From DASVUS01 sp036388675 (lineage in GTDB: Bacteria; Armatimonadota; Abditibacteriia; Abditibacteriales; Abditibacteriaceae): a stretch of 64,000 nucleotides of DNA. Below are positions 25,488 through 34,596 of the stretch, in pieces (the stretch's first letter is position 1; each line of letters begins with the position of its first letter). The notes beneath the pieces are model-generated. The model did not search any database. It saw only the letters and a list, made by a program, of their open reading frames with translations, and had not been told where the DNA came from. A program made the translations under genes and the position numbers. The stretch lies in assembly GCA_036388675.1 (NCBI GenBank), contig DASVRI010000012.1, forward strand, positions 1-64,000, read 5' to 3'.

Positions 25488-27008
25488 ATGAGCGAACACT
25501 CTTCACACGATAGCAGCCGTTCTTCTGATGCTTCTTCAGACAATGCTCCGTTGCACGACCCGGCATCCAGCACCGTGACCAATGACGGCCCGGCGCTGGC
25601 ACGCACCATGGGATTGGGCGCGCTCATCATCTATGGCGTGGGCGATATGCTGGGTGCGGGCGTCTATTCGGTGATCGGGCGCTGGGCGGGCACCATGGGC
25701 AATGCGCTGTGGATGGCCTTTGTCGCCAGCATGGTGGCCGCTCTACTCACCGGCTTGTCCTATGCTTCGCTGGGGTCACGTTACCCACGTGCGGCGGGCG
25801 CTTCGTTCATCACGCACCGCGCGTTTCATAAGCCCTTTTTGTCCTACATTGTGGGGTTGGCCGTTGTGGCTTCGGGCCTCACTTCATTTGCCACGCAGTC
25901 GCGCGCCTTTAGCGGCTATTTTCTGGGGCTTATCGGGCAATCGCTGCCGGGTGCCGAAAGCGCTTTGCCCCCCGCCAATCCGCTGACCGTTATTGCAATT
26001 ATCCTGGCGTTTATTCTGGCGCTGACATTCATCAATTTTTGGGGTATGCGCGAATCGACAGTGCTGAATTTAATCTGCACCTTTGTCGAAGTGTCAGGGC
26101 TGATTATTGTGGTGATTGTGGGCGCGCGCTTCTGGGGCAGTGTTAACTATCTGGAAGTGCCGGCTGCGGCGCAAACGAGCGGGTCGGGTGTCGGAGGCTG
26201 GTTCTGGCCGACCTTTATTTTGCAGGGCGCAGTGCTCACTTTTTATTCGTATGTCGGCTTTGAAGACATGATCAATGTCACCGAGGAAGTGAAAGACCCG
26301 CGCCGCAATTTCCCCATCGCCGTCATGGTGGCCCTAGGCATTACGACGCTGGTTTATATCGCAATCAGCATTACGGCGGTTTCAGTCGTTCCTTATCAGG
26401 CGCTGGCTAAGTCTGGGCAGCCTCTTGTCGATGTCGTTACGACGGCGGCGCCCAGTTTCCCGCGCGAAGTGTTCTCGTTTATCTCGCTGTTTGCCATCAC
26501 CAACACGGCCCTGCTCAACTACATCATGGGCTCGCGCCTGATTTACGGCATGGCGCGTCAGGGCTTCCTGCCACAGTTCCTGGGATCAGTGCATCCCGCG
26601 CGTCGCACGCCGCACATGGCGATTCTTGCGCTGATGCTGGTTGTCATGGTGCTGGCGATGTCGGGCAGCGTCGGGCAGTTGGCTGCTGCAACCAGCGTGC
26701 TGCTGCTGACTGTTTTCATCATCATTAATGCGGCGTTGGTTGTTCTGAAACGTCGCGCTGATGAACCCAAAGGCAGCTTCGAAATTCCTACCTTCGTTCC
26801 CATTGGCGGCATCCTCGTCTGTGCCATGATGCTGTATCATGTCAAGGCGCCGGCTGCGACGCCAACCGATCCTCATCCCTACGATCCTCGCCTGATCGCG
26901 TTGGCACTTCTCCTCGGCATTGCTGCACTTTATGCCATTGTGCGCCCTTTGTTTTTACGGCACCCATCGTGCATTGGGAGGTGCTGCACCGCAGGTTCAG
27001 CTGTTTAG
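25488..27008 (+). CDS. APC-family amino-acid permease
   Basis: 506 residues with about twelve hydrophobic helices from residue ~40 on. The first helix carries the amino-acid/polyamine/organocation transporter signature (GLGALIIYGVGDMLGAGVYSV, shown in essence by GDMLGAGVYSVIG), and helix 6 has SYVGFEDMINVTEEVKDPRR, the typical FxGFE-like acidic segment. It should import an amino acid or amine by proton symport; the substrate is not readable. The first ~35 residues are Ser/Asp-rich and cytoplasmic. The antiporter gene starts 15 bases after the stop, so the two form an operon. Confidence 0.87.
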   Translation: MSEHSSHDSSRSSDASSDNAPLHDPASSTVTNDGPALARTMGLGALIIYGVGDMLGAGVYSVIGRWAGTMGNALWMAFVASMVAALLTGLSYASLGSRYPRAAGASFITHRAFHKPFLSYIVGLAVVASGLTSFATQSRAFSGYFLGLIGQSLPGAESALPPANPLTVIAIILAFILALTFINFWGMRESTVLNLICTFVEVSGLIIVVIVGARFWGSVNYLEVPAAAQTSGSGVGGWFWPTFILQGAVLTFYSYVGFEDMINVTEEVKDPRRNFPIAVMVALGITTLVYIAISITAVSVVPYQALAKSGQPLVDVVTTAAPSFPREVFSFISLFAITNTALLNYIMGSRLIYGMARQGFLPQFLGSVHPARRTPHMAILALMLVVMVLAMSGSVGQLAAATSVLLLTVFIIINAALVVLKRRADEPKGSFEIPTFVPIGGILVCAMMLYHVKAPAATPTDPHPYDPRLIALALLLGIAALYAIVRPLFLRHPSCIGRCCTAGSAV

Positions 27009-27023
27009 AAAGCGCTTCTCGAT

Positions 27024-28343
27024 ATGAATTTTAACCTCTGGTTTGCCATTGCCGGTGTGCTGTTTATCGGTATGGCATTGAGCAGCACGCTGGTCAAGCG
27101 TCTGCCGCTTACCACTTCGTTTCTTTACTTGATGGCGGGCCTTGTGCTGGGGCCATCGTGGCTTGGCCTCATTTCTTTGCAGCCGGTGCGCGACGCTTCG
27201 TTGCTGGAGCGCATAACGGAAATCGCGGTGCTCATCTCGCTGTTTACGGCGGGCTTGAAACTGCGTGTGCCGCTGCGAGACCCGTTGTGGAAGCTGCCGT
27301 TGCGGCTGGCGTCGCTGTCGATGATGCTGACAGTGGGCCTGGTGACATGGGCCGGCGCGGCCTTGCTGAAACTGCCGCTGGGCGCGGCCATGTTGCTGGG
27401 AGCCGTTCTGGCGCCAACTGACCCTGTGCTTGCTTCCGATGTTCAGGTTGCCGATACACAAGATCGTGACCGCCTGCGCTTTTCTCTGACCGGCGAAGCC
27501 GGTCTGAACGATGGCACCGCGTTTCCTTTTGTGATGCTGGGCCTTGGATTGCTGGGCCTTCATGACATCGGCGAAGCACCGTTTTACGGCTGGCGCTGGG
27601 TCGCCATTGATGTGATTTGGGCTATCACCGGCGGGTTGGGCATCGGAGCGCTGCTGGGTTTGATGATCGGGCGTCTGGTGATCTATCTGCGCCGCGAGCA
27701 CAAGGAAGCCGTAGGGATGGACGATTTTCTGGCACTGGGACTAATCGCTTTGTCTTACGGTGTGGCGCTTCTGGCACACGCTTACGGGTTTCTGGCCGTG
27801 TTCGCTGCGGGCCTTGCGCTGCGTGCCACCGAACGTCATTTTACGGGCGACCAAACTCCTGAGGCGGTCTCTGGAGAAACGAGCGAGCCAATTGATGAAG
27901 ACCTCGCCACGCATCCTGAAAAAGCTCCGGCTGCAATGGCGCAAGCGGTTCTCTCGTTCAACGAACAACTGGAGCGCATCGGCGAAGTGGGTGTGGTCGT
28001 GCTGGTGGGCGGAATGATGACGATGCGCATGGTGCCGCCGGAAGCATGGTGGTTCATACCGCTGCTGTTTTTCGTGATTCGTCCCCTTGCGGTGTTAGCT
28101 GGTCTTGTCGGTGCGCGTGCCAGCCGGGTGCAGCGCGGCCTGATCTCGTGGTTCGGCATTCGTGGCATAGGCTCGTTCTATTACCTGACCTATGCCATTG
28201 CGCACGGTCTGCCCCGGGATCTAGCGCAGCGTCTCAGTGCGCTCACGCTCACTACCATTGCCGTCTCGATTGTGGTGCACGGCATCTCCGTGACGCCATT
28301 GATGAACTTCTACTCGCGCCGGCGCAAAACACGAGAAGCATGA
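27024..28343 (+). CDS. Na+(K+)/H+ antiporter, CPA1/NhaP type
   Basis: 439 residues, eleven to thirteen hydrophobic helices. The core motifs are GAVLAPTDPVLASDVQV (~residue 130) and SLTGEAGLNDGTAFPFV (~160), which hold the ion-binding Asp residues of cation:proton antiporters. Near the end, WFGIRGIGSFYYL matches the conserved Arg-Gly helix. A soluble loop (~residues 275-310) is acidic. It extrudes Na+ or K+ in exchange for protons across the inner membrane. It is coupled to the APC permease gene upstream, which would fit pH or ion homeostasis tied to amino-acid transport. Confidence 0.9.
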   Translation: MNFNLWFAIAGVLFIGMALSSTLVKRLPLTTSFLYLMAGLVLGPSWLGLISLQPVRDASLLERITEIAVLISLFTAGLKLRVPLRDPLWKLPLRLASLSMMLTVGLVTWAGAALLKLPLGAAMLLGAVLAPTDPVLASDVQVADTQDRDRLRFSLTGEAGLNDGTAFPFVMLGLGLLGLHDIGEAPFYGWRWVAIDVIWAITGGLGIGALLGLMIGRLVIYLRREHKEAVGMDDFLALGLIALSYGVALLAHAYGFLAVFAAGLALRATERHFTGDQTPEAVSGETSEPIDEDLATHPEKAPAAMAQAVLSFNEQLERIGEVGVVVLVGGMMTMRMVPPEAWWFIPLLFFVIRPLAVLAGLVGARASRVQRGLISWFGIRGIGSFYYLTYAIAHGLPRDLAQRLSALTLTTIAVSIVVHGISVTPLMNFYSRRRKTREA

Positions 28344-28358
28344 TTTTGCAGCCTGTCG

Positions 28359-28997
28359 CTACATTCGGCGCGCGAAGAACCGCCCGCTGAACATGTCGCG
28401 CGAGACGGAAAGCACTTCGCGCGCCGTCATGAGTACTCGGAGCCATGTTTCGCGATTGCCGGTGGGCGACGGGTAGGCTTTGATGCTGTGCGCGGCAAAG
28501 TTGCGTTGCGCTCGCCACAGGTGATAGGGATCGCTGACGACAATGACGCTATCGACGCCAAGGTTACGGCAAATCCGGGCCGTGTTGCTGATGTTTTGCC
28601 ATGTGCTGGTGGATGTTTCTTCGGTAAAGATGGCGCTGCGCGGCACACCGCGACGCATGGCCAGCGCCGCCGCAACTTGCGATTCGGCGGGCGGGTTCTT
28701 GCCGACGCCCCCGGTGAAAATGATGACGGGAGCCAGGCCGCGTCGGTAAAGCTCAACGGCGTGTAGCGTGCGGGCGCGCAGGCTGGGGCCGGGCAAGCCG
28801 TAAGTGTTGACGGCGGCGCCCAGCACGACAATCGCTCCGGCGCGACGCGCGCGGTCGGTTTGCCCGTAGCGGTCGATAACGAGCATCGCCAGGCCAGGCA
28901 AGAGTGCAGCTATCAATACGAGTACTCGGAGCAGGTGTGCGGCCTTTATCCGACGCGCTGCGGGCACCGAGACAATTTCTTTTTGCACACACTCCAT
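28359..28997 (-). CDS. YdcF/DUF218 family membrane-anchored protein
   Basis: 212 residues from the ATG at 28997. The frame runs further upstream into the neighbouring gene, so the start is tentative. One membrane helix (residues ~18-38) precedes a DUF218 domain: AIVVLGAAV, RTLHAVELYRRG, IIFTGGVG, then TSTWQNISNT and VVSDPYHLWRAQ. In E. coli relatives (YdcF, SanA, ElyC) the role is in envelope integrity; the biochemical activity is not settled. It converges with the antiporter gene, 15 bases between stops. GAGTACTC occurs twice (28431, 28920). Confidence 0.85.
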   Translation of the reverse strand: MECVQKEIVSVPAARRIKAAHLLRVLVLIAALLPGLAMLVIDRYGQTDRARRAGAIVVLGAAVNTYGLPGPSLRARTLHAVELYRRGLAPVIIFTGGVGKNPPAESQVAAALAMRRGVPRSAIFTEETSTSTWQNISNTARICRNLGVDSVIVVSDPYHLWRAQRNFAAHSIKAYPSPTGNRETWLRVLMTAREVLSVSRDMFSGRFFARRM

Positions 28998-29064
28998 TCT
29001 ATGGAGCCACCATCGCAGCGATGTTGAAAACCAGTTGATATTTGCTGGAATCGCAGCCCGCACA

Positions 29065-30507
29065 TCAATCGGCGTTGTCATCGAGTACTCGTGGTGGCTC
29101 GACCGCGCGCTCGACCAGGCGCTCGTAAGGTTGACCAGGATTGTAAGCCAGCGGAGAAATGACATTAATCTGCTTCAGGATTTCGACCAGATGCGCCGCA
29201 TCGGACAGAATGAGTTGCGCCAGGTCGTTGGAGTCGCCCGTCTTGCGTTTGCGTAACTGTTGCGCCGTGGCGCAAATGGAAGCGATTTGTCCCAGCAAAA
29301 GTTTTTCATGCGCCGGGGAAACAGCGTGAAGGTGGCCTGGTTGCGGGTCGGAAAGTGTAGCGCCGTTTGGGTGCTGTGCGCCGTTTGGCGGTTGTGCGCC
29401 CTCTGGCGGTTGTGCGCCGGTTTCGGTGGTCGCATCTGCGACCCCGGCGCAGTCGTGAAAAATGCCGGCTGCGATGTTGGCCCACATCTGCGCATTCGCG
29501 TTTGGCTGATCGGCGCTCTGCGCTTCGCTGTCCGGTATCTGCGCTGCAAACGGCGCCATCTGCGGCGCAAACGGCATGTTGATGAGGCGGCGCAACTCGC
29601 GACCGATGGCGACATAAAGCGGCGTGCGATCCATGTCCTTGTCGCGGCTGACGCCGTAATCGTCTTTGTGGATGCCGTAAAAAACCGAATCGGTGGACGA
29701 GTAGGTGATGAAGATCAAGGCGATGAACTGTTGAAAAACGTTGCGGTCGAAGAGATATTTGCTGCGGTAATTTTCTTCGTCCATGACGCTGTCAAGGACA
29801 TCGGCCAGCAGCGACAGCAAAAATTGGCGCCCTGAAAGTTGCGCCAGACGCTCGCTGTCCTCGCTGTTGTGGAACTCATAGCGATAGAGCGATTGTTCCT
29901 CATGAGTACTCGCTTTTCTCGGTGTGGCTTCTGCCTGCGCCACAGAGGAAAAGACGTTCACTTTCATCATGTTATCGAGCCGGTGGCGCGGAAAGCCGCG
30001 TTGTATCACTTCCAGAGCCGATAATTTGAATTCATCCAAATCGGTGCCCAGGAAGTGCGCCTTACGCGCAATGAGACGTTCCAGCAGTTCCATCAGGCGG
30101 CGAATCAGCGCGTGTCGCGCATCGGTGATAATTTCGTGCAGTTCGTAGCGCATCGCCTCATCATTGGGAAAAATCTCCAAAGTTTCGTAGGCGGTGCGCA
30201 CCACAGCGAAGTCGTTCAGGCCGTCTTCCAGACATGGATAAGCGATGCCCAGCATAAGGTCGTGCGGAATGCTTTCCACGGCATCCGCGTTATGAATGCC
30301 CGACTCGGCTGAAACCAGCGCGTAAAAACGATTGTTGGTGTTGAGGCTTTTAATCAGCGCCACGCGGTAGCCATCGCGCGTTGTCGCTTCGTGCGTTGGC
30401 GCTTCGTGCGTTGGCGCTTCGTGCGATGTCACTTCACGCGGCGGCTCCACACGCGTTGGCGCGCTGTTGAGCGAATGTGTGTTGTCGCTGGCCGCATCTG
30501 TGTTCAT
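29065..30507 (-). CDS. Unrecognised 480-residue protein
   Basis: I do not recognise this family. The first ~45 residues contain an in-frame 15-bp tandem repeat (HEAPT). Residues ~45-300 are alpha-helical, charged and without membrane segments (VALIKSLNTNNRFYALVSAE; MELLERLIARKAHFLGTD). Residues ~360-400 hold a second repeat region (QPPEGA/QPPNGA/QHPNGA, 18-bp units). The end is helical again (LLLGQIASICATAQQLRKRK). The start codon ATG at 30507 directly abuts a GAGTACTC octamer (30509-30516) and no ribosome-binding site is seen. A second octamer makes its last codons (29083). It lies 27 bases after the M23 peptidase gene, likely in one transcript. Confidence 0.65.
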   Translation of the reverse strand: MNTDAASDNTHSLNSAPTRVEPPREVTSHEAPTHEAPTHEATTRDGYRVALIKSLNTNNRFYALVSAESGIHNADAVESIPHDLMLGIAYPCLEDGLNDFAVVRTAYETLEIFPNDEAMRYELHEIITDARHALIRRLMELLERLIARKAHFLGTDLDEFKLSALEVIQRGFPRHRLDNMMKVNVFSSVAQAEATPRKASTHEEQSLYRYEFHNSEDSERLAQLSGRQFLLSLLADVLDSVMDEENYRSKYLFDRNVFQQFIALIFITYSSTDSVFYGIHKDDYGVSRDKDMDRTPLYVAIGRELRRLINMPFAPQMAPFAAQIPDSEAQSADQPNANAQMWANIAAGIFHDCAGVADATTETGAQPPEGAQPPNGAQHPNGATLSDPQPGHLHAVSPAHEKLLLGQIASICATAQQLRKRKTGDSNDLAQLILSDAAHLVEILKQINVISPLAYNPGQPYERLVERAVEPPRVLDDNAD

Positions 30508-30534
30508 CGAGTACTCGGAAGCGATTGTCTCAGG

Positions 30535-31440
30535 TTAAAATTGCAATCCCTTGGCCGTTACTTTCGCGGGATCGACCGGCTCCCAGCCGATGCGCACTTC
30601 CCAGTGCAGATGCGGCCCTGTTACAAAACCCGTCGCGCCGACGCGGCCAATGACCTGACCGCGCCTGACGCTGTCGCCAACCTTAACACCGCGTTGCGAC
30701 AGATGCATATAAATTGAAAAGACATTGCAGCCATGATCGACTACAATGCAGTTGCCGCGCAGCGTCGGCAAATACTGCGAGAGCACGACGCGTCCGCTGT
30801 TGGAAACGCCGACCGCAGCGCCGCTGGGAGCCTTGATGTCGGCGCCGTTGTGCTGACCCCACCAGCGCCCGTTAACATAGCGCCGGCGCCCGTAGGACGA
30901 ACTCGAACGTCCGCTTGTCGGCACAAACCACGAGCCGCTCCACAGCGGCGCCGGATATGAATTTTTCATGCTGCTTTGCACCAGCAGTTTTTCGCGGCGC
31001 AAGGCATCGGTGCGCGACATGGTGCCGGCGGTCGATGAGCGCATCGAGATGTGCTGCGTCGGGAAATTGCGCTCGCGGGCACGCACCAGAGTGCTGACGA
31101 TTTGCTCGGTTTCATTTCCCGCTTTGGCCACGCGCACGCGCGCTCGCAACAAATGGGAGCCGCCATGACGGTCGAACGGAAAACCGACCAGGGCACGCGC
31201 CGTTCCATTGGGACGTGTGTAGAATTTCACTTCCGCTGTATCGAAAGCGGCCATGCCGGCACCGACGATGCGCTCGCCGGTCTGTGGATACAAGGTCAAG
31301 GTTATCACGTCGCCGGGTTGTGGCGAAGCGGGGCTGTGGCGCAAAACAGCGGCGTTTGTGGCAGAAGCCGAGCACGCCAGCAACCCCAACACGGCGGGAC
31401 GCAGCAGGGCGGTCGGGGACAAAGATTTACGGTTAAACAT
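30535..31440 (-). CDS. M23-family metallopeptidase (LytM domain)
   Basis: 301 residues from the ATG at 31440; a TTG three bases earlier is equally open, with CTGGAGC upstream of both. A signal peptide covers residues 1-32. A beta-rich N-terminal region precedes the LytM domain (residues ~185-290), which keeps the zinc ligands: HNGADIKAP (His, Asp) and GPHLHWEV (HxH). It should cleave peptide cross-links in peptidoglycan outside the inner membrane, or serve as an activator if the substrate groove is altered. It diverges from the large permease gene with only 53 bases between starts. Confidence 0.92.
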   Translation of the reverse strand: MFNRKSLSPTALLRPAVLGLLACSASATNAAVLRHSPASPQPGDVITLTLYPQTGERIVGAGMAAFDTAEVKFYTRPNGTARALVGFPFDRHGGSHLLRARVRVAKAGNETEQIVSTLVRARERNFPTQHISMRSSTAGTMSRTDALRREKLLVQSSMKNSYPAPLWSGSWFVPTSGRSSSSYGRRRYVNGRWWGQHNGADIKAPSGAAVGVSNSGRVVLSQYLPTLRGNCIVVDHGCNVFSIYMHLSQRGVKVGDSVRRGQVIGRVGATGFVTGPHLHWEVRIGWEPVDPAKVTAKGLQF

Positions 31441-31493
31441 CAACGGTTAGCTCCAGGGGTTTCGAGTTGAGATTATAATAGTTTCTGGTTTCG

Positions 31494-34400
31494 ATGGCGC
31501 ATAACTCTTCCCATTCTGCATTGCGGTCGCCGCGACCGCGCTTATCAAGGTTGCACTTGCTACGCCGTTTCTTGCGCGCCCGGGTTCTCGGCCCGTCTGC
31601 GCGCTCTTTGCGACGTGCTGCGGTGGCCACGCGTGCCTGGATTTCTCCCGTAAGCAATCCGTTTCTGGAACGCTCACTTCGTGTCGAGGCGCGCAAGCAT
31701 CATCCGTTGCTGGCGCTTATGGGCGTGGCGCTGCTGGCGCTTGGCCTGGCTGCCGGAATTTACCTGTGGTGGCTGTGGTGGCCGGTTCTCATGTGGCCTC
31801 ACACCCCGCGCCCATCGACTGCTCCTCCGCTTTACTTGCCGTCTTCTCTGGGCAGCAACCTTGTCGGCTTTGTCGCTATTCTCACCGCGGGGGCTTGCGG
31901 ATATGTCGCGTTCTACTCCACGCGCGCCCGCGCCGCCTACTTGCTGCGACAGGAAGTTGTCAAAGGCACCCTCGACAGTTTGCAACTGATGCCTCTTGCC
32001 GAAGAGCGCTGGGTGTGGATGATGAGTGCGCATCCGACGCTATTGTCGCTGCTGATCGGCGCTGTGGGATTGCCGGTTTATGCCCTGGCGCTGTGGACTC
32101 AGCAGTGGTCGTTGCTGGACATTCTGGGCCTGTCATTGGTGTTTGCCGCGATCGGCCACGTCGTGCCGCTGTGGCAACCGCTGATGTGGAAGGGCGCGGC
32201 CAGGGGCAACACGCAGCAGAAAGTCGATTGGAAGGCGTTGCAGGAATCGCTGCGCCTGGCGCGCGTCGAGGCCAATTCCGCCAACCTTTCTCCGGCCCAG
32301 CAACTGGAAGCGCAACGCCGCACCGCGCGCATGATGAGCGGAATTGATGCGGTGCCCGCCGCAGCGACCGCCGGCGCAACGTCCGCCGGCGCAGCGACCG
32401 CACCACATGGCGCGCTTGCGCCAACTGCGGCCGATGCTGCGAGTACTCGCAAAGGCCGGGCGGCCGGTGTGGCTAAGAACAGTGCAGCGGCCAGCGGTGT
32501 GGCGGCCAGTGGCGCGGCGGGTCGCAATCGGAGTGGCTGTTCGGTGTGGTTTGTGATGTGGAGTGGATTTCAGTTCTTCAACGCCATGACGCGCTTCGGC
32601 GGCAACCCCCTCACGACACTGTGGTTCAATCTGCAACAGGCGCTGCCCTCGAATGTAAAAGGTTTGTTCGGCATCGGTGTGTTGCTTTCCTGGCCGTTGC
32701 TGCTGGCACGCGTGCTGACATCGCCGCTGCCTTTTTTCGCCGTCGCGCTGCCGCCCGTCGTGTTGCTGCTGCCGTTGTGGATCGGCACGGTGCGGCTGCG
32801 CACCTGGGGATTGGCGGCTCAGGTTTCAGCCAGCGAAACCTTCTGGACAATGCGCCGCGCCCGCGAGTATAAGGGTGTAGTCGCCGTCTTGTGGCTGCTG
32901 GGAGCGGTTCTCTTTGCGGGCTACGCCTGGCCGTCGCTGGTTCTTGAAGGCGCGTTGGGCAGCGTCTTGCTTGGTGCGCCGCCTCTCAACAGTTGGGCGC
33001 TGGCCGCTGTGTGGACGGTTGCGCTGGTGATTGGGGCTATTGCAGCGAGTCAACTGCTGGAAGCGCCCTTCACGCGCGCCGCATCGGGTGGCCTGGAAGC
33101 GCCCGCAGCGTGGCGACGGGCATCTCTGGGTGTGCTGCGTGCGCTGGCCTGGGCTGTGGGCCTGTATTTCGTGTTTTGCTGGCTTGGTTTTCAAAGCGGC
33201 ATGAGCCGCGTGTGGCTGGCGCGACTGGTGCCGACTACGTTGACGGTCGCCGCTTTTCTGCTGGCCGACTTTGGCACAGCGGCGCTACAAAGCACGCTTA
33301 AAGGTGGAGCGCGCGCCGCGTTTCGCACTCTGCGCTGGCTGTGGAGCCTTGGTCTTGGTCTCGAAGCGCTGCTGCGCATCTTCGTGGGCACGGTAACGCG
33401 CTCCCCGTTTCAGTTCGAGCAGGCGCCGCACGTTTTGTTATCGCCGTTTGTGACCCTGTTCGGCTTGTTTCGCGCCGAGTTGTCGCCCTCCATTTCGAAT
33501 GGAGCCGTGGCGTGGTGGCCGAGACCACTCGGCACAATCGCGTGGTGGCATGGGCCGCTGTTGCAGTCGATAATCGGGCTGGTGTCGTTGGCTGTCGCGG
33601 CGCAAGTCGTTTTCGGCAGGCACACCGCGCCGGAGAAAACGCCAGCCACTGACCGACGCGACTTGCTCGACCGAGTACTCGATGCTCTGTTGTGGCCCTT
33701 TCAGGCGGTGTGGAATGTTTTGCGCGGTATCTTTGACTTCATCGCGCGCCTCTTTGCGGGAGTTAAGTCGTGGCTGCTGCGCGGCAACGAGGCCATCATC
33801 CGGCGCATGGAAAAGCTGGATAATCCCGTCTTGACGGCGGAAGTGCGGCGCAAGGCTCGGCGCAGCAACTGGTGCTTGCACTGGGTGCTGGCAATCGCTG
33901 TCGAAGCCATGATTTTTCTATCGCTGGCTGTGCCGTGGCTGGTCATCGATTTCCTCGCGTGGAGACGCATTCCCGGCGACTGGGGGCAAATGGTCGTTTA
34001 TTCTACGCTTGTGGTGGCTTATGGTTTGGCCGGGCTTTCCGTCACCGATGGCGGGCAGGCGTTCGACCGCGACCGCGCCAACGGCACGCTGGTGTTTTTG
34101 TTTCTGACACCGCTGCACGATCGCGCCATTATCACCGGCAAGGCGCTGGCGGAATTTGCTTATGCTGCTCCGCTGTTGCTGACGGCGGTGCCGTGGCTGC
34201 TCATCGGCTTGATGACCGCTATCGCCACGGGAGACTTTTACGTGCTGCTGGTGTGTGGCCTGGGAATCCTGATTGTGGCCTCGACCCTGATTTTCGCCGT
34301 GTACTTGCAGACCTTGTTCGCCGTGCGTGCCCGTAAACCCGGCGAAGGCGCCGCCAAAGCGCTGCTCTGCGGTCTTGTAGTCGAAGGCAGTTTCTTCGCC

Positions 34401-34571
34401 CTGGTGGCATCCTTGGCCAGCCGCTCCTCGGCAGAAATGTTCCCCAACCTGGCCGCTGCCTTGATTTTGCTGCATTGCATCCTGGCCTTTGGAGCCTGGC
34501 GCTGGGCACTTGCTTCAATGCGCAAGCAACGCTACGGCGATGTCACGGCCTCCGGCAAAACTGTGGGGTGA
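31494..34571 (+). CDS. Large ABC-2-type permease-like protein with internal duplication
   Basis: 1025 residues, about twenty hydrophobic helices in two halves. Each half opens with a similar amphipathic lead (ISPVSNPFLERSLRVEARK near 50; LDNPVLTAEVRRKARRSN near 780) and has a matching loop (RQEVVKGTLDSLQLMPL near 155; DRDRANGTLVFLFLTPLHD near 860), as in ABC-2 permease subunits. The centre (residues ~285-350) is an Ala/Gly-rich linker with small repeats and a GAGTACTC octamer. No ATPase gene lies nearby, so the energy source is unknown. The N-terminus before residue 50 is Arg-rich and the start is uncertain. Confidence 0.75.
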   Translation: MAHNSSHSALRSPRPRLSRLHLLRRFLRARVLGPSARSLRRAAVATRAWISPVSNPFLERSLRVEARKHHPLLALMGVALLALGLAAGIYLWWLWWPVLMWPHTPRPSTAPPLYLPSSLGSNLVGFVAILTAGACGYVAFYSTRARAAYLLRQEVVKGTLDSLQLMPLAEERWVWMMSAHPTLLSLLIGAVGLPVYALALWTQQWSLLDILGLSLVFAAIGHVVPLWQPLMWKGAARGNTQQKVDWKALQESLRLARVEANSANLSPAQQLEAQRRTARMMSGIDAVPAAATAGATSAGAATAPHGALAPTAADAASTRKGRAAGVAKNSAAASGVAASGAAGRNRSGCSVWFVMWSGFQFFNAMTRFGGNPLTTLWFNLQQALPSNVKGLFGIGVLLSWPLLLARVLTSPLPFFAVALPPVVLLLPLWIGTVRLRTWGLAAQVSASETFWTMRRAREYKGVVAVLWLLGAVLFAGYAWPSLVLEGALGSVLLGAPPLNSWALAAVWTVALVIGAIAASQLLEAPFTRAASGGLEAPAAWRRASLGVLRALAWAVGLYFVFCWLGFQSGMSRVWLARLVPTTLTVAAFLLADFGTAALQSTLKGGARAAFRTLRWLWSLGLGLEALLRIFVGTVTRSPFQFEQAPHVLLSPFVTLFGLFRAELSPSISNGAVAWWPRPLGTIAWWHGPLLQSIIGLVSLAVAAQVVFGRHTAPEKTPATDRRDLLDRVLDALLWPFQAVWNVLRGIFDFIARLFAGVKSWLLRGNEAIIRRMEKLDNPVLTAEVRRKARRSNWCLHWVLAIAVEAMIFLSLAVPWLVIDFLAWRRIPGDWGQMVVYSTLVVAYGLAGLSVTDGGQAFDRDRANGTLVFLFLTPLHDRAIITGKALAEFAYAAPLLLTAVPWLLIGLMTAIATGDFYVLLVCGLGILIVASTLIFAVYLQTLFAVRARKPGEGAAKALLCGLVVEGSFFALVASLASRSSAEMFPNLAAALILLHCILAFGAWRWALASMRKQRYGDVTASGKTVG

Positions 34572-34596
34572 AGCGAGTACTCAACACGTATGCGCT

